Position numbers and translations under genes: made by a program. DNA of 42,800 nucleotides, from positions 1-42,800 of the forward strand of contig JAFLEA010000020.1 in NCBI GenBank assembly GCA_017302035.1, given 5' to 3'. This document shows positions 7,888-17,307 of this stretch, piece after piece. Within the stretch, counting starts at the first letter, position 1. Every line of letters starts with the position of its first letter. The stretch is from Lysobacterales bacterium. GTDB lineage: Bacteria; Pseudomonadota; Gammaproteobacteria; Xanthomonadales; Xanthomonadaceae. The notes under the pieces were generated by a model that was not told where the DNA came from, searched no databases, and was given only the letters and a program-made list of their open reading frames with translations.

Positions 7888-9497
7888 TGCGTTACGTCGT
7901 CGTGGGCCAGGTCGCCCGGCCGGATCACCGGCGGCAACTCGAAGGTATGGTGCGGCGCCGGCGACGGCACGGTCCATTCCAGGCCGCGCGCGCTTTCCCA
8001 GGCGCGCGCCTCGGCCTTGGCGCCGTTGCGCAGCGAGGACCACAGGATCGCGCCCATCATGAACGGGGTGACGAACATGCCGAATGCGCCGATCGAGCTG
8101 ACCAGGTTCCAGTCGGCGAACACCACGTTGTAGTCCGGGATGCGGCGCGGCATGCCGGCCAGGCCGAGGAAGTGCTGCGGGAAGAACAGCAGGTTGGAGA
8201 ACACCATGGTCCACCAGAAGTGGAACTTGGCCGCGCCCTGGCTGTACATGCGCCCGGTCCACTTCGGCCACCAGTAGTACACCGCGGCGATCAGCGCGAA
8301 CACCGCGCCGGTCACCAGCACGTAGTGGAAGTGGGCAACGACGAAGTAGGTATCGTGGTACTGGAAGTCCGCAGGCACGATCGCCAGCATCAGGCCGGAG
8401 AAGCCGCCGATGGTGAACAGGATCACGAAGGCGACCGCCCACAGCATCGGCGCCTCGAAGCTCAGCGAGCCCTTCCACATGGTGCTGACCCAGTTGAACA
8501 CCTTCACCCCGGTCGGCACCGAGATCAGCATGGTGGCGAACATGAAGTAGATCTCGCCGCCCAGCGGCATGCCCACGGTGAACATGTGGTGGGCCCAGAC
8601 GATGAACGACAGGAACGCGATCGCCGCGGTGGCGTAGACCATCGCCTGGTAGCCGAACAGCGGCTTGCGGCTGAAGGTCGGGATGATCTCGCTGACCACG
8701 CCGAAGGCGGGCAGGATCATGATGTAGACCTCGGGGTGGCCGAAGAACCAGAAGATGTGCTGGTACATCACCGGGTCGCCGCCGCCGGCCGCATAGAAGA
8801 AGCTGGTGCCGAAGAACTTGTCGGTCAGCAGCATGGTCACCGCGCCGGCCAGCACCGGCATCACCGCGATCAGCAGGAACGCGGTGATCAGCCAGGTCCA
8901 GCAGAAGATCGGCATCTTCAGCAGGTCGATGCCCGGGGCGCGCATGTTCAACACGGTGGCGATGATGTTGATCGCGCCCATGATCGAGCTGATGCCCATC
9001 ATGTGGATCGCCAGGATGGTGAACGCGGTGTTGTAGCCGCCCTGCAGCGACAACGGCGGATACAGGGTCCAGCCGCTGCCCGGCGCGCCGCCGGGCAGGA
9101 ACAGGGTCCCCAGCAGCAGGGTGAAGGCGAACGGCATGATCCAGAACGACCAGTTGTTCATCCGCGGCAGCGCCATGTCCGGCGCGCCCACCTGCAGCGG
9201 GATCATCCAGTTGGCCAGGCCGACGAAGGCCGGCATCACGCCGCCGAAGATCATCACCAGCGCGTGCACGGTGGTCATCTGGTTGAAGAACTCGGGGCTG
9301 ACGAACTGCAGGCCCGGCGTCGCCAGCTCGGCGCGGATGACCACGCTCATCGCCGCGCCGATGATGAACATCGTGAAGGAGAACAGCAGGTACAGCGTGC
9401 CGATGTCCTTGTGGTTGGTCGAGAAGAACCAGCGCTCGACGAAACCCTGGTGGTGGCCGTGGTGGTCGTGGTGGTGCTCGGCGTCGGTATGGGCCAT
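7884..9497 (-). CDS. ctaD: Cytochrome c oxidase subunit I (aa3 type)
   Basis: 537 residues, heme-copper oxidase catalytic subunit with about 12 spans. It reduces O2 to water at the heme a3/CuB site and pumps protons. Metal ligands are visible: heme a His in MTTVHALVMIFGG, CuB His and crosslinked Tyr in FFGHPEVYIMILP, the CuB pair in VWAHHMFTVG, and heme a3 and heme a His in FVVAHFHYVLVTG. The N terminus carries a His-rich stretch (DAEHHHDHHGHHQG) that could bind metal but is not catalytic. Start ATG 9497 follows ctaC by 62 bases. Confidence 0.97.
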   Translation of the reverse strand: MAHTDAEHHHDHHGHHQGFVERWFFSTNHKDIGTLYLLFSFTMFIIGAAMSVVIRAELATPGLQFVSPEFFNQMTTVHALVMIFGGVMPAFVGLANWMIPLQVGAPDMALPRMNNWSFWIMPFAFTLLLGTLFLPGGAPGSGWTLYPPLSLQGGYNTAFTILAIHMMGISSIMGAINIIATVLNMRAPGIDLLKMPIFCWTWLITAFLLIAVMPVLAGAVTMLLTDKFFGTSFFYAAGGGDPVMYQHIFWFFGHPEVYIMILPAFGVVSEIIPTFSRKPLFGYQAMVYATAAIAFLSFIVWAHHMFTVGMPLGGEIYFMFATMLISVPTGVKVFNWVSTMWKGSLSFEAPMLWAVAFVILFTIGGFSGLMLAIVPADFQYHDTYFVVAHFHYVLVTGAVFALIAAVYYWWPKWTGRMYSQGAAKFHFWWTMVFSNLLFFPQHFLGLAGMPRRIPDYNVVFADWNLVSSIGAFGMFVTPFMMGAILWSSLRNGAKAEARAWESARGLEWTVPSPAPHHTFELPPVIRPGDLAHDDVTH

Positions 9498-9559
9498 GGC
9501 GTTGCTACCTCTGGAATGCGTATGCGTGGCGGCCGCGGCGCGGCCGTTGCGTGATCGGA

Positions 9560-10465
9560 TCAGCCCTGCCCGGCGCCGGTTTCGGTAGCGGCTTCGGGCG
9601 CAGCCTCGGCGGCGGGAACCTCGGCGGCCGGGGCGGGCTCGGCGGCCGGGGCCGGCTTCTTCGCCGCCAGCCAGCGCGCGAACTCCTCCTTCGGCAACGC
9701 CTCGACCACGATCGGCATGAAGCCGTGGTCCTTGCCGCACAGCTCGGCGCACTGGCCGCGGTACACGCCCGGCACCTTGATCTCGGTCCAGGCCTCGTTG
9801 ATCAGGCCCGGGATCGCGTCCTGCTTCCAGCCCAGCGCCGGAACCCACCAGGAGTGGATGACGTCGTCGGCGGTGATGACGAAGCGGACCTTGGTGTCCA
9901 CCGGCAGCACCAGGCGGTTGTCCACCTCCAGCAGGTAGTGCGGGTTGGCGTCGTGGGACGGGCGCTCGCCGCTCTGGCGGATGCGGTCGGATTCGCGGTC
10001 CAGGCGGCTGGTGAAGGCCACGTCCTCGCCCAGGTACTCGTACTTCCACATCCACTGGTAGCCGGTGACCTTGACCGTCATCTCGGCGTCGCGGGTGTCG
10101 TACATGGCGATCAGCTTGGCCGTGGCCGGCCAGACCATCGCCAGCAGGATCAGCACCGGGATCACCGTCCAGATCACCTCGGCGGTGGTGTTGTGGCTGA
10201 ACTGCGCCGCGACCGCGCCCTTGGACTTGCGGAACTTGAACATCGCCACGCCCATCGCGCCGAACACGAGGATGCCGATGCCCACGCACACCCACAGCGC
10301 GATCATGTGCGCGTCGTAGGCGTTCTGCGAGGACGCGGTGACGCCGCGCCCCATGTTGAGCTGCCAGCGGTGCGGGTCCGCCGACTGGGCCCAGGCCAGC
10401 GCCGGCGCCGCCAACAGCACGCCCGCCGCCAACCACCGCTTCCACCTTCCGTTCACTCGCATCAT
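9560..10465 (-). CDS. ctaC: Cytochrome c oxidase subunit II
   Basis: 301 residues: a signal peptide ending near ALAWA, two membrane spans and a periplasmic cupredoxin domain. The CuA site is complete, with His in DDVIHSWWVPALG and the motif CAELCGKDHGFMP providing Cys, Glu, Cys, His and Met. VTGYQWMWKYEY is the aromatic electron-entry patch. No C-terminal heme c domain is present. The tail is instead Ala/Pro/Glu-rich and probably disordered. ATG 10465 overlaps the DUF2244 stop, which supports this start over ATG 10462. Confidence 0.96.
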   Translation of the reverse strand: MMRVNGRWKRWLAAGVLLAAPALAWAQSADPHRWQLNMGRGVTASSQNAYDAHMIALWVCVGIGILVFGAMGVAMFKFRKSKGAVAAQFSHNTTAEVIWTVIPVLILLAMVWPATAKLIAMYDTRDAEMTVKVTGYQWMWKYEYLGEDVAFTSRLDRESDRIRQSGERPSHDANPHYLLEVDNRLVLPVDTKVRFVITADDVIHSWWVPALGWKQDAIPGLINEAWTEIKVPGVYRGQCAELCGKDHGFMPIVVEALPKEEFARWLAAKKPAPAAEPAPAAEVPAAEAAPEAATETGAGQG

Positions 10466-10959
10466 TGCCTAGACCCTGGTTGCGTCATCGGTTGCGGCCG
10501 CTCGGCGGCCGCCAGGAATTCCTTCAAGCACCGCGCCAGCTGCGAGCGTTCGGCCGGGCCCAGGAACGCGCCCACCTCCACCCGCCTGCCGCTGGACGAC
10601 AGCGTGACCCTGCCGTCGTCCCCCTCCACGCCCATCCGCACCCAGTGCGGGTGGGCGCTGAATACGGCCCCGGCCCCACGGCGGACTTCCACCGCCGAGG
10701 GTCCGATGGCGATCTCCTCGCCGCGTTCCCCGCTGCGCCACAGCCAGCGCAGCGCCACGCCCACCCCCACACTGTGCAACAGGGCGAAGGCCGGGGCGAA
10801 AACGTTGCCGGCCAGCCAGCCGAGCCCGGCCGCCACCCACATCGCCCCCACCAGCACGGCGAACAGCGCCCTGAACTGGCGGGCCGTCAGCGCCCGCGGC
10901 GGGCGCAACCGCAATTGCGCGCCTGTGCCACCGGACCCCGGGGAAACCACCTCGATCAT
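10462..10959 (-). CDS. DUF2244 membrane protein, first gene of the oxidase operon
   Basis: 165 residues. Two adjacent spans (FRALFAVLVGAMWVAAGLGWL and FAPAFALLHSVGVGVALRWLW) are followed by a cytoplasmic beta-rich domain with EEIAIGPSAVEVRR and VRMGVEGDDGRVTL. This is the layout of DUF2244 proteins, often found just before ctaC. The function is unknown. The stop overlaps the ctaC start by four bases, so the two are probably co-translated. It appears to head the minus-strand oxidase operon. Confidence 0.85.
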   Translation of the reverse strand: MIEVVSPGSGGTGAQLRLRPPRALTARQFRALFAVLVGAMWVAAGLGWLAGNVFAPAFALLHSVGVGVALRWLWRSGERGEEIAIGPSAVEVRRGAGAVFSAHPHWVRMGVEGDDGRVTLSSSGRRVEVGAFLGPAERSQLARCLKEFLAAAERPQPMTQPGSRQ

Positions 10960-11176
10960 GTCGCCTGCCGCCGCTTGCCGCCCGCGGAAAACCTTAAGAT
11001 GGTAAGGCTGGGCGCCGCCAGCGGCAACCCGCACCGCGCCGAATGGAGCTCGCGCGATGGGCCGGCGGCCTGTTCCTTTAGAATACCGGCCGCGCCCGAA
11101 CCGGCCCCGGACGGGCCATCGCCCGACCCGTCCACGCGGCGCGCCGGATGTCCACGCCACTCCCGCCGAGCCCCGC

Positions 11177-14100
11177 ATGGCCCCCATGTCCTCCCCGCAT
11201 TCCGACGCCAGCCACACCGGCGCGACCGGCACCACGGGTCCGATCCCGGTGCTGGACGCTCCGGCCCCTCCGGCTCCGCCGCTGCGCGCGGCGATCACCG
11301 CCGCCTGGCTGCGCGACGAGGCCGCGCACGTGCGCGAACTGCTGGAACAGGCGCGGCTGGATCCGGCCCGCCAGGCCGAGGTGGACGCCCTCGCCGCCGA
11401 CCTGGTGCGCCGGGTGCGCGCCCGCGCCCAGGACCAGGGCGCGATCGAGGCCTTCATGCGCCAATACGACCTGGGCAGCGAGGAAGGCGTGCTGCTGATG
11501 TGCGTGGCCGAGGCCCTGCTGCGCATCCCCGACCAGGAAACCGCCGACAAGCTGATCCGCGACAAGCTCGGCGAGGCCGACTGGCAGAAGCACCTGGGCC
11601 AGAGCGAGTCGGTCCTGGTCAACGCCTCGACCTGGGGCCTGATGCTCACCGGCAAGCTGGTCAACCTCAACGACCTGACCCGCCACGACCCCGCCGGCGC
11701 GTTCAAGCGCCTGGTCGGCCGGGTCGGCGAGCCGGTGATCCGGCTGGCGGTGCGCCAGGCGATGCGGATCATGGGCCACCAGTTCGTCATGGGCCGGACC
11801 ATCGGCGAGGCCCTGGGGCGCTCGCGCAAGGGCGCCAATGCCGACTACCGCTATTCGTTCGACATGCTCGGCGAAGGCGCGCTGACCATGAAGGACGCCA
11901 GCCGCTACCTGCAGGCCTACCGCGACGCGATCCATGCGATCGGCAAGAGCGGGAGCTACCTGGGAACCGATGTGTTCGCCGCGCCGAGCATCTCGATCAA
12001 GCTCTCGGCGCTGTTCCCGCGCTACGAGCACGCCAAGCGCGAGCGGGTACTGGCCGAACTCGCCCCGGCGGTGCTGGAGCTGGCGCGGCTGGCGCAGTCC
12101 TACGGCATCGGCTTCACCGTCGATGCGGAGGAAAGCGACCGCCTGGAACTGTCGCTGGACGTGATCGAGGCCACCTACGCCGATCCCTCGCTGGACGGCT
12201 GGGAGGGCTACGGCCTGGCGGTCCAGGCCTACCAGAAGCGCGCGCCGTACGTGATCGACTTCCTCGCCGACCTGGCCCGCCGCACCGGCCGCCGGATCCC
12301 GGTGCGCCTGGTCAAGGGCGCGTACTGGGACGCGGAGGTCAAGCGCGCCCAGGTCGAGGGCCTGCCCGGCTACCCGGTGTTCACCCGCAAGCAGAACACC
12401 GACGTGTCCTACCTGGCCACGGCCCGGCGCATGTTCGAGCACGGCGACGCGCTGTACCCGATGTTCGCCACCCACAACGCACAGACCATCGCCGCGATCC
12501 GCGCGATCGCGGCCGGCCGGCCCTACGAGCACCAGAAACTGCACGGCATGGGCGACGACCTCTACGCCGAAGTGGTACCGGCCGACCGCCTGGGCGTGCC
12601 CTGCCGCGTGTACGCGCCGGTGGGCAGCCACGAGGACCTGCTGCCGTACCTGGTGCGGCGCCTGCTGGAGAACGGCGCCAACTCCAGCTTCGTCAACCGC
12701 ATCACCGACGAGAACGTGCCGGTGGCCGACCTGGTCCAGGACCCGGTGGCGATGGTCGCCGGCTTCGAGTCCAAGGGCCTTTCCATCGGCCACCCGCGCA
12801 TCCCGCTGCCGCGCGAACTCTTCATCCAGCAAGGCTTCGACAGGAACAACTCCATGGGCGCCAATCTCGCCGACGACAACGTACTCCGGGCCCTGGCCGC
12901 GCAGTTGAACGAGCATCCGGGCCCGTGGCGCGCCGCGCCGCGGGTACCCGGCGCCACGCCGTCGGGCGCGGCGGTCGCGGTGACCAGCCCGGCCGACCGC
13001 CGCCAGGTCGTCGGCCACTGGCAACCGGCCGACACCGCCACCGTGCAGCGCGCACTGGCCAATGCCGTGGCCGCGCAGCCGGCCTGGGACCGCACCCCGG
13101 CCGCCAGCCGTGCGGCGATCCTGGAGCACGCCGCCGACCTGCTCGAGCAGCGCATGCCGCAGTTCATGGCCCTGTGCGTGCGCGAGGCCGGCAAGACCCT
13201 GCCCGACTCGGTGGCCGAGGTGCGCGAGGCGGTGGACTTCCTGCGCTACTACGCCAGCCAGGCACGTCTGCAGTTCGGCGCCCCGGAGCAGTTGCCCGGC
13301 CCCACCGGCGAATCCAACGAGCTGCGCCTGCAGGGCCGCGGCGTGTTCGTCTGCATCAGCCCGTGGAACTTCCCGCTGGCGATCTTCCTGGGCCAGGTGG
13401 CCGCGGCGCTGGCCGCAGGCAACGCGGTGATCGCCAAGCCGGCCGAGCAGACCAGCCTGATCGGCCATGCCGCGGTGCAACTGCTGCACGAGGCCGGGGT
13501 GCCGGCCGAGGTGCTGCAGTTCGTGCCCGGCGACGGCGCCACCGTCGGTGCAGCGCTCACCTCCGACGCGCGGGTGGCCGGCGTGGCCTTCACCGGCTCG
13601 ACCGAGACCGCGCGCGCGATCAACCGCGCCCTGGCCGCGCGCGACGAGGCTCCCCTCGCGGTGCTGATCGCCGAGACCGGCGGCCAGAACGCGCTGATCG
13701 CCGACTCCTCCTCGCTGCCCGAGCAGCTGGTCAAGGATGCGGTCGGCAGCGCGTTCACTTCCGCCGGCCAGCGCTGCTCGGCCGCGCGCGTGCTGTTCGT
13801 GCAGGACGACATCGCCGACAAGGTGATGACCATGCTCGCCGGCGCGATGGCCGAACTGAAGGTCGGCGACCCCGGCCTGCTGTCCACCGACGTCGGCCCG
13901 GTGATCGATGCGGATGCGCTCGCGATCCTCGAAGCACATGCGCAGCGCATGGACGCCGAGGCGCGACTGATCGCGGTGGCCGCCACCGGCGAGGCCGTGG
14001 CGCACGGCACCTTCTTCGCCCCGCGCGCCTACGCGCTGGAGTCGCTGTCGCAGCTGCAGCGCGAGGTGTTCGGCCCGGTGCTGCACGTGCTGCGCTGGAA

Positions 14101-14413
14101 GGCCGACCAGCTCGACGCGGTGATCGACCAGATCAACGCCACCGGCTACGGCTTGACCCTGGGCATCCACTCGCGCATCGACGAAACCGTGGATCGGATC
14201 GCCTCGCGGGTCCGGGTCGGCAACGTCTACGTCAACCGCAACCAGATCGGCGCGGTAGTCGGAGTGCAGCCGTTCGGCGGCCAGGGCCTGTCCGGCACCG
14301 GCCCCAAGGCGGGAGGACCGCACTACCTGCCGCGCTTCGCCACCGAAAAGACGGTGACGGTCAACACCACGGCCGCCGGCGGCAACGCTTCGCTGCTCAC
14401 CCTCGGCGACTGA
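11177..14413 (+). CDS. putA: Bifunctional proline dehydrogenase / delta-1-pyrroline-5-carboxylate dehydrogenase
   Basis: 1078 residues from ATG 11177 (a second ATG at 11186 is equally possible). The FAD-dependent proline dehydrogenase half, roughly residues 90-480, has the TIM-barrel motifs VRLVKGAYWDAEVKRAQ and FATHNAQTI. The aldehyde dehydrogenase half, about residues 540-1040, has CISPWNFPLAIFLGQ, AKPAEQTS, AETGGQNALI and the active Cys in SAGQRCSAARVLF. The C-terminal signature TEKTVTVNTTAAGGNASLL is present. Proline goes to glutamate with channelled intermediate. The N-terminal ribbon-helix-helix DNA-binding domain of E. coli PutA is absent, so it should not self-repress that way. A TAGAAT -10-like box lies at 11079-11084. 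Confidence 0.96.
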   Translation: MAPMSSPHSDASHTGATGTTGPIPVLDAPAPPAPPLRAAITAAWLRDEAAHVRELLEQARLDPARQAEVDALAADLVRRVRARAQDQGAIEAFMRQYDLGSEEGVLLMCVAEALLRIPDQETADKLIRDKLGEADWQKHLGQSESVLVNASTWGLMLTGKLVNLNDLTRHDPAGAFKRLVGRVGEPVIRLAVRQAMRIMGHQFVMGRTIGEALGRSRKGANADYRYSFDMLGEGALTMKDASRYLQAYRDAIHAIGKSGSYLGTDVFAAPSISIKLSALFPRYEHAKRERVLAELAPAVLELARLAQSYGIGFTVDAEESDRLELSLDVIEATYADPSLDGWEGYGLAVQAYQKRAPYVIDFLADLARRTGRRIPVRLVKGAYWDAEVKRAQVEGLPGYPVFTRKQNTDVSYLATARRMFEHGDALYPMFATHNAQTIAAIRAIAAGRPYEHQKLHGMGDDLYAEVVPADRLGVPCRVYAPVGSHEDLLPYLVRRLLENGANSSFVNRITDENVPVADLVQDPVAMVAGFESKGLSIGHPRIPLPRELFIQQGFDRNNSMGANLADDNVLRALAAQLNEHPGPWRAAPRVPGATPSGAAVAVTSPADRRQVVGHWQPADTATVQRALANAVAAQPAWDRTPAASRAAILEHAADLLEQRMPQFMALCVREAGKTLPDSVAEVREAVDFLRYYASQARLQFGAPEQLPGPTGESNELRLQGRGVFVCISPWNFPLAIFLGQVAAALAAGNAVIAKPAEQTSLIGHAAVQLLHEAGVPAEVLQFVPGDGATVGAALTSDARVAGVAFTGSTETARAINRALAARDEAPLAVLIAETGGQNALIADSSSLPEQLVKDAVGSAFTSAGQRCSAARVLFVQDDIADKVMTMLAGAMAELKVGDPGLLSTDVGPVIDADALAILEAHAQRMDAEARLIAVAATGEAVAHGTFFAPRAYALESLSQLQREVFGPVLHVLRWKADQLDAVIDQINATGYGLTLGIHSRIDETVDRIASRVRVGNVYVNRNQIGAVVGVQPFGGQGLSGTGPKAGGPHYLPRFATEKTVTVNTTAAGGNASLLTLGD

Positions 14414-14423
14414 GTGGAAAACG

Positions 14424-14446
14424 GGCGGACCAACGAACGGTCCGCC
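14424..14446. terminator. Bidirectional terminator between putA and tyrS
   Basis: GGCGGACC (14424-14431), a 7-base loop, GGTCCGCC (14439-14446). On the minus strand the hairpin is followed by CGTTTTCC, a weak T-run, so it fits an intrinsic terminator for tyrS best. It also sits 10 bases after the putA stop. Confidence 0.75.
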
Positions 14447-14456
14447 TGCGCTTCCG

Positions 14457-15692
14457 TCAGCCCGCGACGAGGCGCACCCGGGCGAAATTGCGCTTGCCCA
14501 CCTGCAGCACGCCTTCGAAACCGGGGGCGAAGGCCGTGTTCGGGTCTTCGACCACGCTGCCTTCGACCTTCACCGCGCGCTCCTTGAGCTTGCGATTGGC
14601 CTCCGAATTGGAGGGCGTGATCCCCGCGGCGGTCAGCAGCGCGGCAATGCGGATGCCTTCGGCCGGCACCGCCACGTCCTGCAGCGGCAGGGTCGAGGTG
14701 TCGCCCTGGCCGGTCACCACCGCATGCCAGCCGGCGATGGCCTGCTCGGCGGCCGCCGCGTCATGGAAGCGCGCGGCCAGCTCGCGCGCCAGGCGCAGCT
14801 TGACCTCGCGCGGGTTGAGCGTGCCGGCCTCGACCTCGCTGCGCAGCTTCGCCGCCTCGGTCGCTGAAATGTCGAAACTGAGCAGGTCGATCCAGCGCCA
14901 GGTCAACGCGTCGCCGATCTTCATCGCCTTGGTCACGATGTCGATCGCCGGCTCGCTGATGCCGATGTAGTTGCCCAGCGACTTGCTCATCTTGTTGACC
15001 CCGTCCAGCCCTTCCAGCAGCGGCATGGTCAGCACGACCTGCGGCGCCTGGCCGTGGTGCTCCTGCAGGCCGCGGCCCATCAGCAGGTTGAACTTCTGGT
15101 CGGTGCCGCCCAGTTCCACGTCCGCGCGCAGCGCCACCGAGTCGTAGCCCTGCACCAGCGGGTAGAGGAACTCGTGGATGGCGATCGATTGCTGCGCCGC
15201 GTAGCGCTTGGCGAAATCGTCGCGCTCGAGCATCCGCGCCACGGTGTGTTGCCCGGCCAGGCGGATCATGTCCGCCGCGGTCATCTGCCCGAACCACTCG
15301 CTGTTGAAGCGGACCTCGGTGCGCCCGCGGTCCAGCACCTTGAACACCTGTTCCTCGTAGGTGCGCGCGTTGGCCTGCACGTCCTCGCGGGTCAGCGGCT
15401 TGCGGGTGGCGCTCTTGCCGGAGGGGTCGCCGATCATCCCGGTGAAGTCGCCGATCAGGAAGATCACCTGGTGGCCCAGGTCCTGGAACTGGCGCATCTT
15501 GTTCAACAGCACCGTGTGGCCCAGGTGCAGGTCCGGCGCGGTCGGGTCGAAGCCGGCCTTGATCCGCAGCGGGCGCCCCCCGGCCTTGGTCGAAGCCGCC
15601 AGCCGCGCCTCCAGCTCCTCGCACTTGAGGATCTCGTCGGCGCCGCGGCCGATCAGGGCAAGGGATTCTGTGACGGATTTCTCGGAAGACAC
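14457..15692 (-). CDS. tyrS: Tyrosyl-tRNA synthetase
   Basis: About 411 residues, class I synthetase that charges tRNA-Tyr. The HIGH-type motif is [10 protein letters not shown] and the KMSKS motif is [23 protein letters not shown] and [14 protein letters not shown] are family signatures of the TyrZ-like subgroup. The C-terminal S4-like RNA-binding domain starts near [25 protein letters not shown] 15692 is preferred because GGAG lies 6 bases upstream. A GTG at 15704 would add four residues without a ribosome binding site. The gene is divergent from the M23 peptidase gene. A TAACAT hexamer at 15737-15732 may be its -10. Confidence 0.96.
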   Translation of the reverse strand: MSSEKSVTESLALIGRGADEILKCEELEARLAASTKAGGRPLRIKAGFDPTAPDLHLGHTVLLNKMRQFQDLGHQVIFLIGDFTGMIGDPSGKSATRKPLTREDVQANARTYEEQVFKVLDRGRTEVRFNSEWFGQMTAADMIRLAGQHTVARMLERDDFAKRYAAQQSIAIHEFLYPLVQGYDSVALRADVELGGTDQKFNLLMGRGLQEHHGQAPQVVLTMPLLEGLDGVNKMSKSLGNYIGISEPAIDIVTKAMKIGDALTWRWIDLLSFDISATEAAKLRSEVEAGTLNPREVKLRLARELAARFHDAAAAEQAIAGWHAVVTGQGDTSTLPLQDVAVPAEGIRIAALLTAAGITPSNSEANRKLKERAVKVEGSVVEDPNTAFAPGFEGVLQVGKRNFARVRLVAG

Positions 15693-15786
15693 GTGCAACT
15701 CCACGCTGGGGCGACGACGAACTTGAACGAAATGTTACGTGCGGGTTAACCGGAAAGCCAGCGAAAAGTGCAATGGCTTCAATGGT

Positions 15787-15815
15787 TTGACGCACAAGTT
15801 TCAGGTGTTTATGGT
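15787..15815 (+). promoter_or_regulatory. Sigma-70-type promoter of the M23 peptidase gene
   Basis: TTGACG (15787-15792), a 17-base spacer, and TATGGT (15810-15815), 48 bases before the chosen start. Spacing is ideal and the -35 matches consensus in five of six bases. It is one of the few consensus-like promoters readable by eye in this GC-rich window. Confidence 0.65.
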
Positions 15816-15863
15816 ACCCGCCCAGCGGGCCGCATTCCGGGGCCCCGTGAAGGAAGTCGAGCG

Positions 15864-17270
15864 ATGCCTCTGACCGACCATGGCCGCGGCCGCAAGCAGC
15901 AGTTCCACGAACGCCTCGGCATCCTTCACCACCGCCAACTGCACCGCAAGCTGAAAGAGCGCTTTCCCGCCGCCTTCAACACCCGCTGGACCCGCCGCCA
16001 CTGGCTGCACGCCAGCCTGTTCGTCACCCTCGGCGCACTGCTGGCCACCATCGTCCCCGGCTTTTCCGCGCAGCTGCAGCCCACCGCGCAAGCCAACGCC
16101 ACCCTGCCGCTGCAGTTGCCGCCGCTGACCCTGCACGCGCCAGCCAGGGACGCCGGTGTGTTCTGGGACATCGTCCAGGTCGAATCCGGGCAGACCCTGG
16201 GCGAAGTGTTCGAAAGCATGGGCGTGCCGGCCGCGACCATGCACCGCATCCTCGACAACCCGGCCAACCAGGACGCGCTGGCACGCCTGCGCCCGGGCGC
16301 CGAGCTGGGCTTCGCCCTGGACGAGGAAGGCGCGCTGCGCGGCTTCCGCTTCGACCGCAACCCGACCCAGCGGGTGGAACTGGACCTGCGCGGCGAAACC
16401 ATCCACGAGAAGGTGCTCGAGCGCGCCACCACCACCCGCCTGGCGGTGACCAGCGCCGAGATCGACCACTCGCTGTACGCGGCCGGGCGCAAGGCCGGCC
16501 TCAGCCCGGCGGCCATCGCGGTGATGACCGACGAGATCTTCAAGTACGACATCGACTTCAAGGACGTGCAGCCCGGCGATCGCTTCAGCGCAGTGGTCGA
16601 GGAGACCTGGCGCGAGGGCGAGCGGATCGGCACCGGCAAGATCCTGGCGGCGACCTTCACCACCGACAAGAAGACCTATACCGGCTTCCGCTTCGACCGC
16701 AACGGCAAGGCCGAGTACTTCACCGCCGAAGGCCGTCCTCTGAAGAAGAGCTTCATCCGCATGCCGATCCCGTATGCGCGGTTGTCGTCCTCGTTCGGTT
16801 CGCGCCGGCACCCGGTGCTGGGCACGATGCGCATGCACAAGGGCGTGGACTACGCGGCCGGCACCGGCACCCCGATCATGGCCGCCGGCGATGCCAGGGT
16901 GCAGTTCGTCGGCCAGCAGCGCGGCTATGGCAACGTGGTGATCCTCGATCACGGCCGCGGCCACACCACCCTGTACGCGCACATGTCGCGCTTCGGCAAG
17001 TTGAAGAAGGGCCAGCAGGTCGCGCAGGGCTCGGTGATCGGCTACGTCGGCTCCACCGGCCTGGCCACCGGCCCGCACCTGCACTACGAATTCCGGGTCA
17101 ACGGCGTGCACCGCAACCCGCTGTCGGTGACCATGCCGCCGCCGGAACCGCTGAAGGGCGCCGACCTGGCCGCGTTCAAGGCCGCCACCGCGCCGACGCT
17201 GGCGCGGATGGAGTCGATGGAGCAGATGATGTTCGCCCACGTCGATTCGGGCAAGGCGAAGAAGCGGTAA
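15864..17270 (+). CDS. M23-family peptidoglycan metalloendopeptidase
   Basis: 468 residues from ATG 15864, with AGGAAG seven bases upstream. A basic cytoplasmic N terminus is followed by one span (LHASLFVTLGALLATIVPGFSA). Next comes an OapA/LysM-like segment (VESGQTLGEVFESMGV) and a C-terminal LytM domain. Zinc ligands are in RMHKGVDYAAG (HxxxD) and GPHLHYEFRVNG (HxH). GYGNVVILDHGRGHTTLYAHM supplies the catalytic His. The intact zinc site indicates an active endopeptidase rather than an EnvC/NlpD-type activator. It probably cuts peptide cross-links during cell growth. anmK follows by 37 bases, which links cell wall turnover and recycling. Confidence 0.93.
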   Translation: MPLTDHGRGRKQQFHERLGILHHRQLHRKLKERFPAAFNTRWTRRHWLHASLFVTLGALLATIVPGFSAQLQPTAQANATLPLQLPPLTLHAPARDAGVFWDIVQVESGQTLGEVFESMGVPAATMHRILDNPANQDALARLRPGAELGFALDEEGALRGFRFDRNPTQRVELDLRGETIHEKVLERATTTRLAVTSAEIDHSLYAAGRKAGLSPAAIAVMTDEIFKYDIDFKDVQPGDRFSAVVEETWREGERIGTGKILAATFTTDKKTYTGFRFDRNGKAEYFTAEGRPLKKSFIRMPIPYARLSSSFGSRRHPVLGTMRMHKGVDYAAGTGTPIMAAGDARVQFVGQQRGYGNVVILDHGRGHTTLYAHMSRFGKLKKGQQVAQGSVIGYVGSTGLATGPHLHYEFRVNGVHRNPLSVTMPPPEPLKGADLAAFKAATAPTLARMESMEQMMFAHVDSGKAKKR

Positions 17271-17307
17271 CAGCCTTTCCCTGCCCGCGTTCGGCTAACC
17301 TGCGCGG

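Noticed and set aside
11078-14323. Long minus-strand open frame (about 1080 codons) opposite putA
   Set aside because: Composition is that of antisense GC-rich coding DNA (His, Gln, Gly, Arg-rich), with no recognisable domain.
10465-14970. Very long plus-strand open frame (about 1500 codons) overlapping DUF2244 and putA
   Set aside because: It is an off-frame shadow of putA caused by high GC. The translation is Arg/Pro/Ala-rich with no domain, while the putA frame has full family homology.
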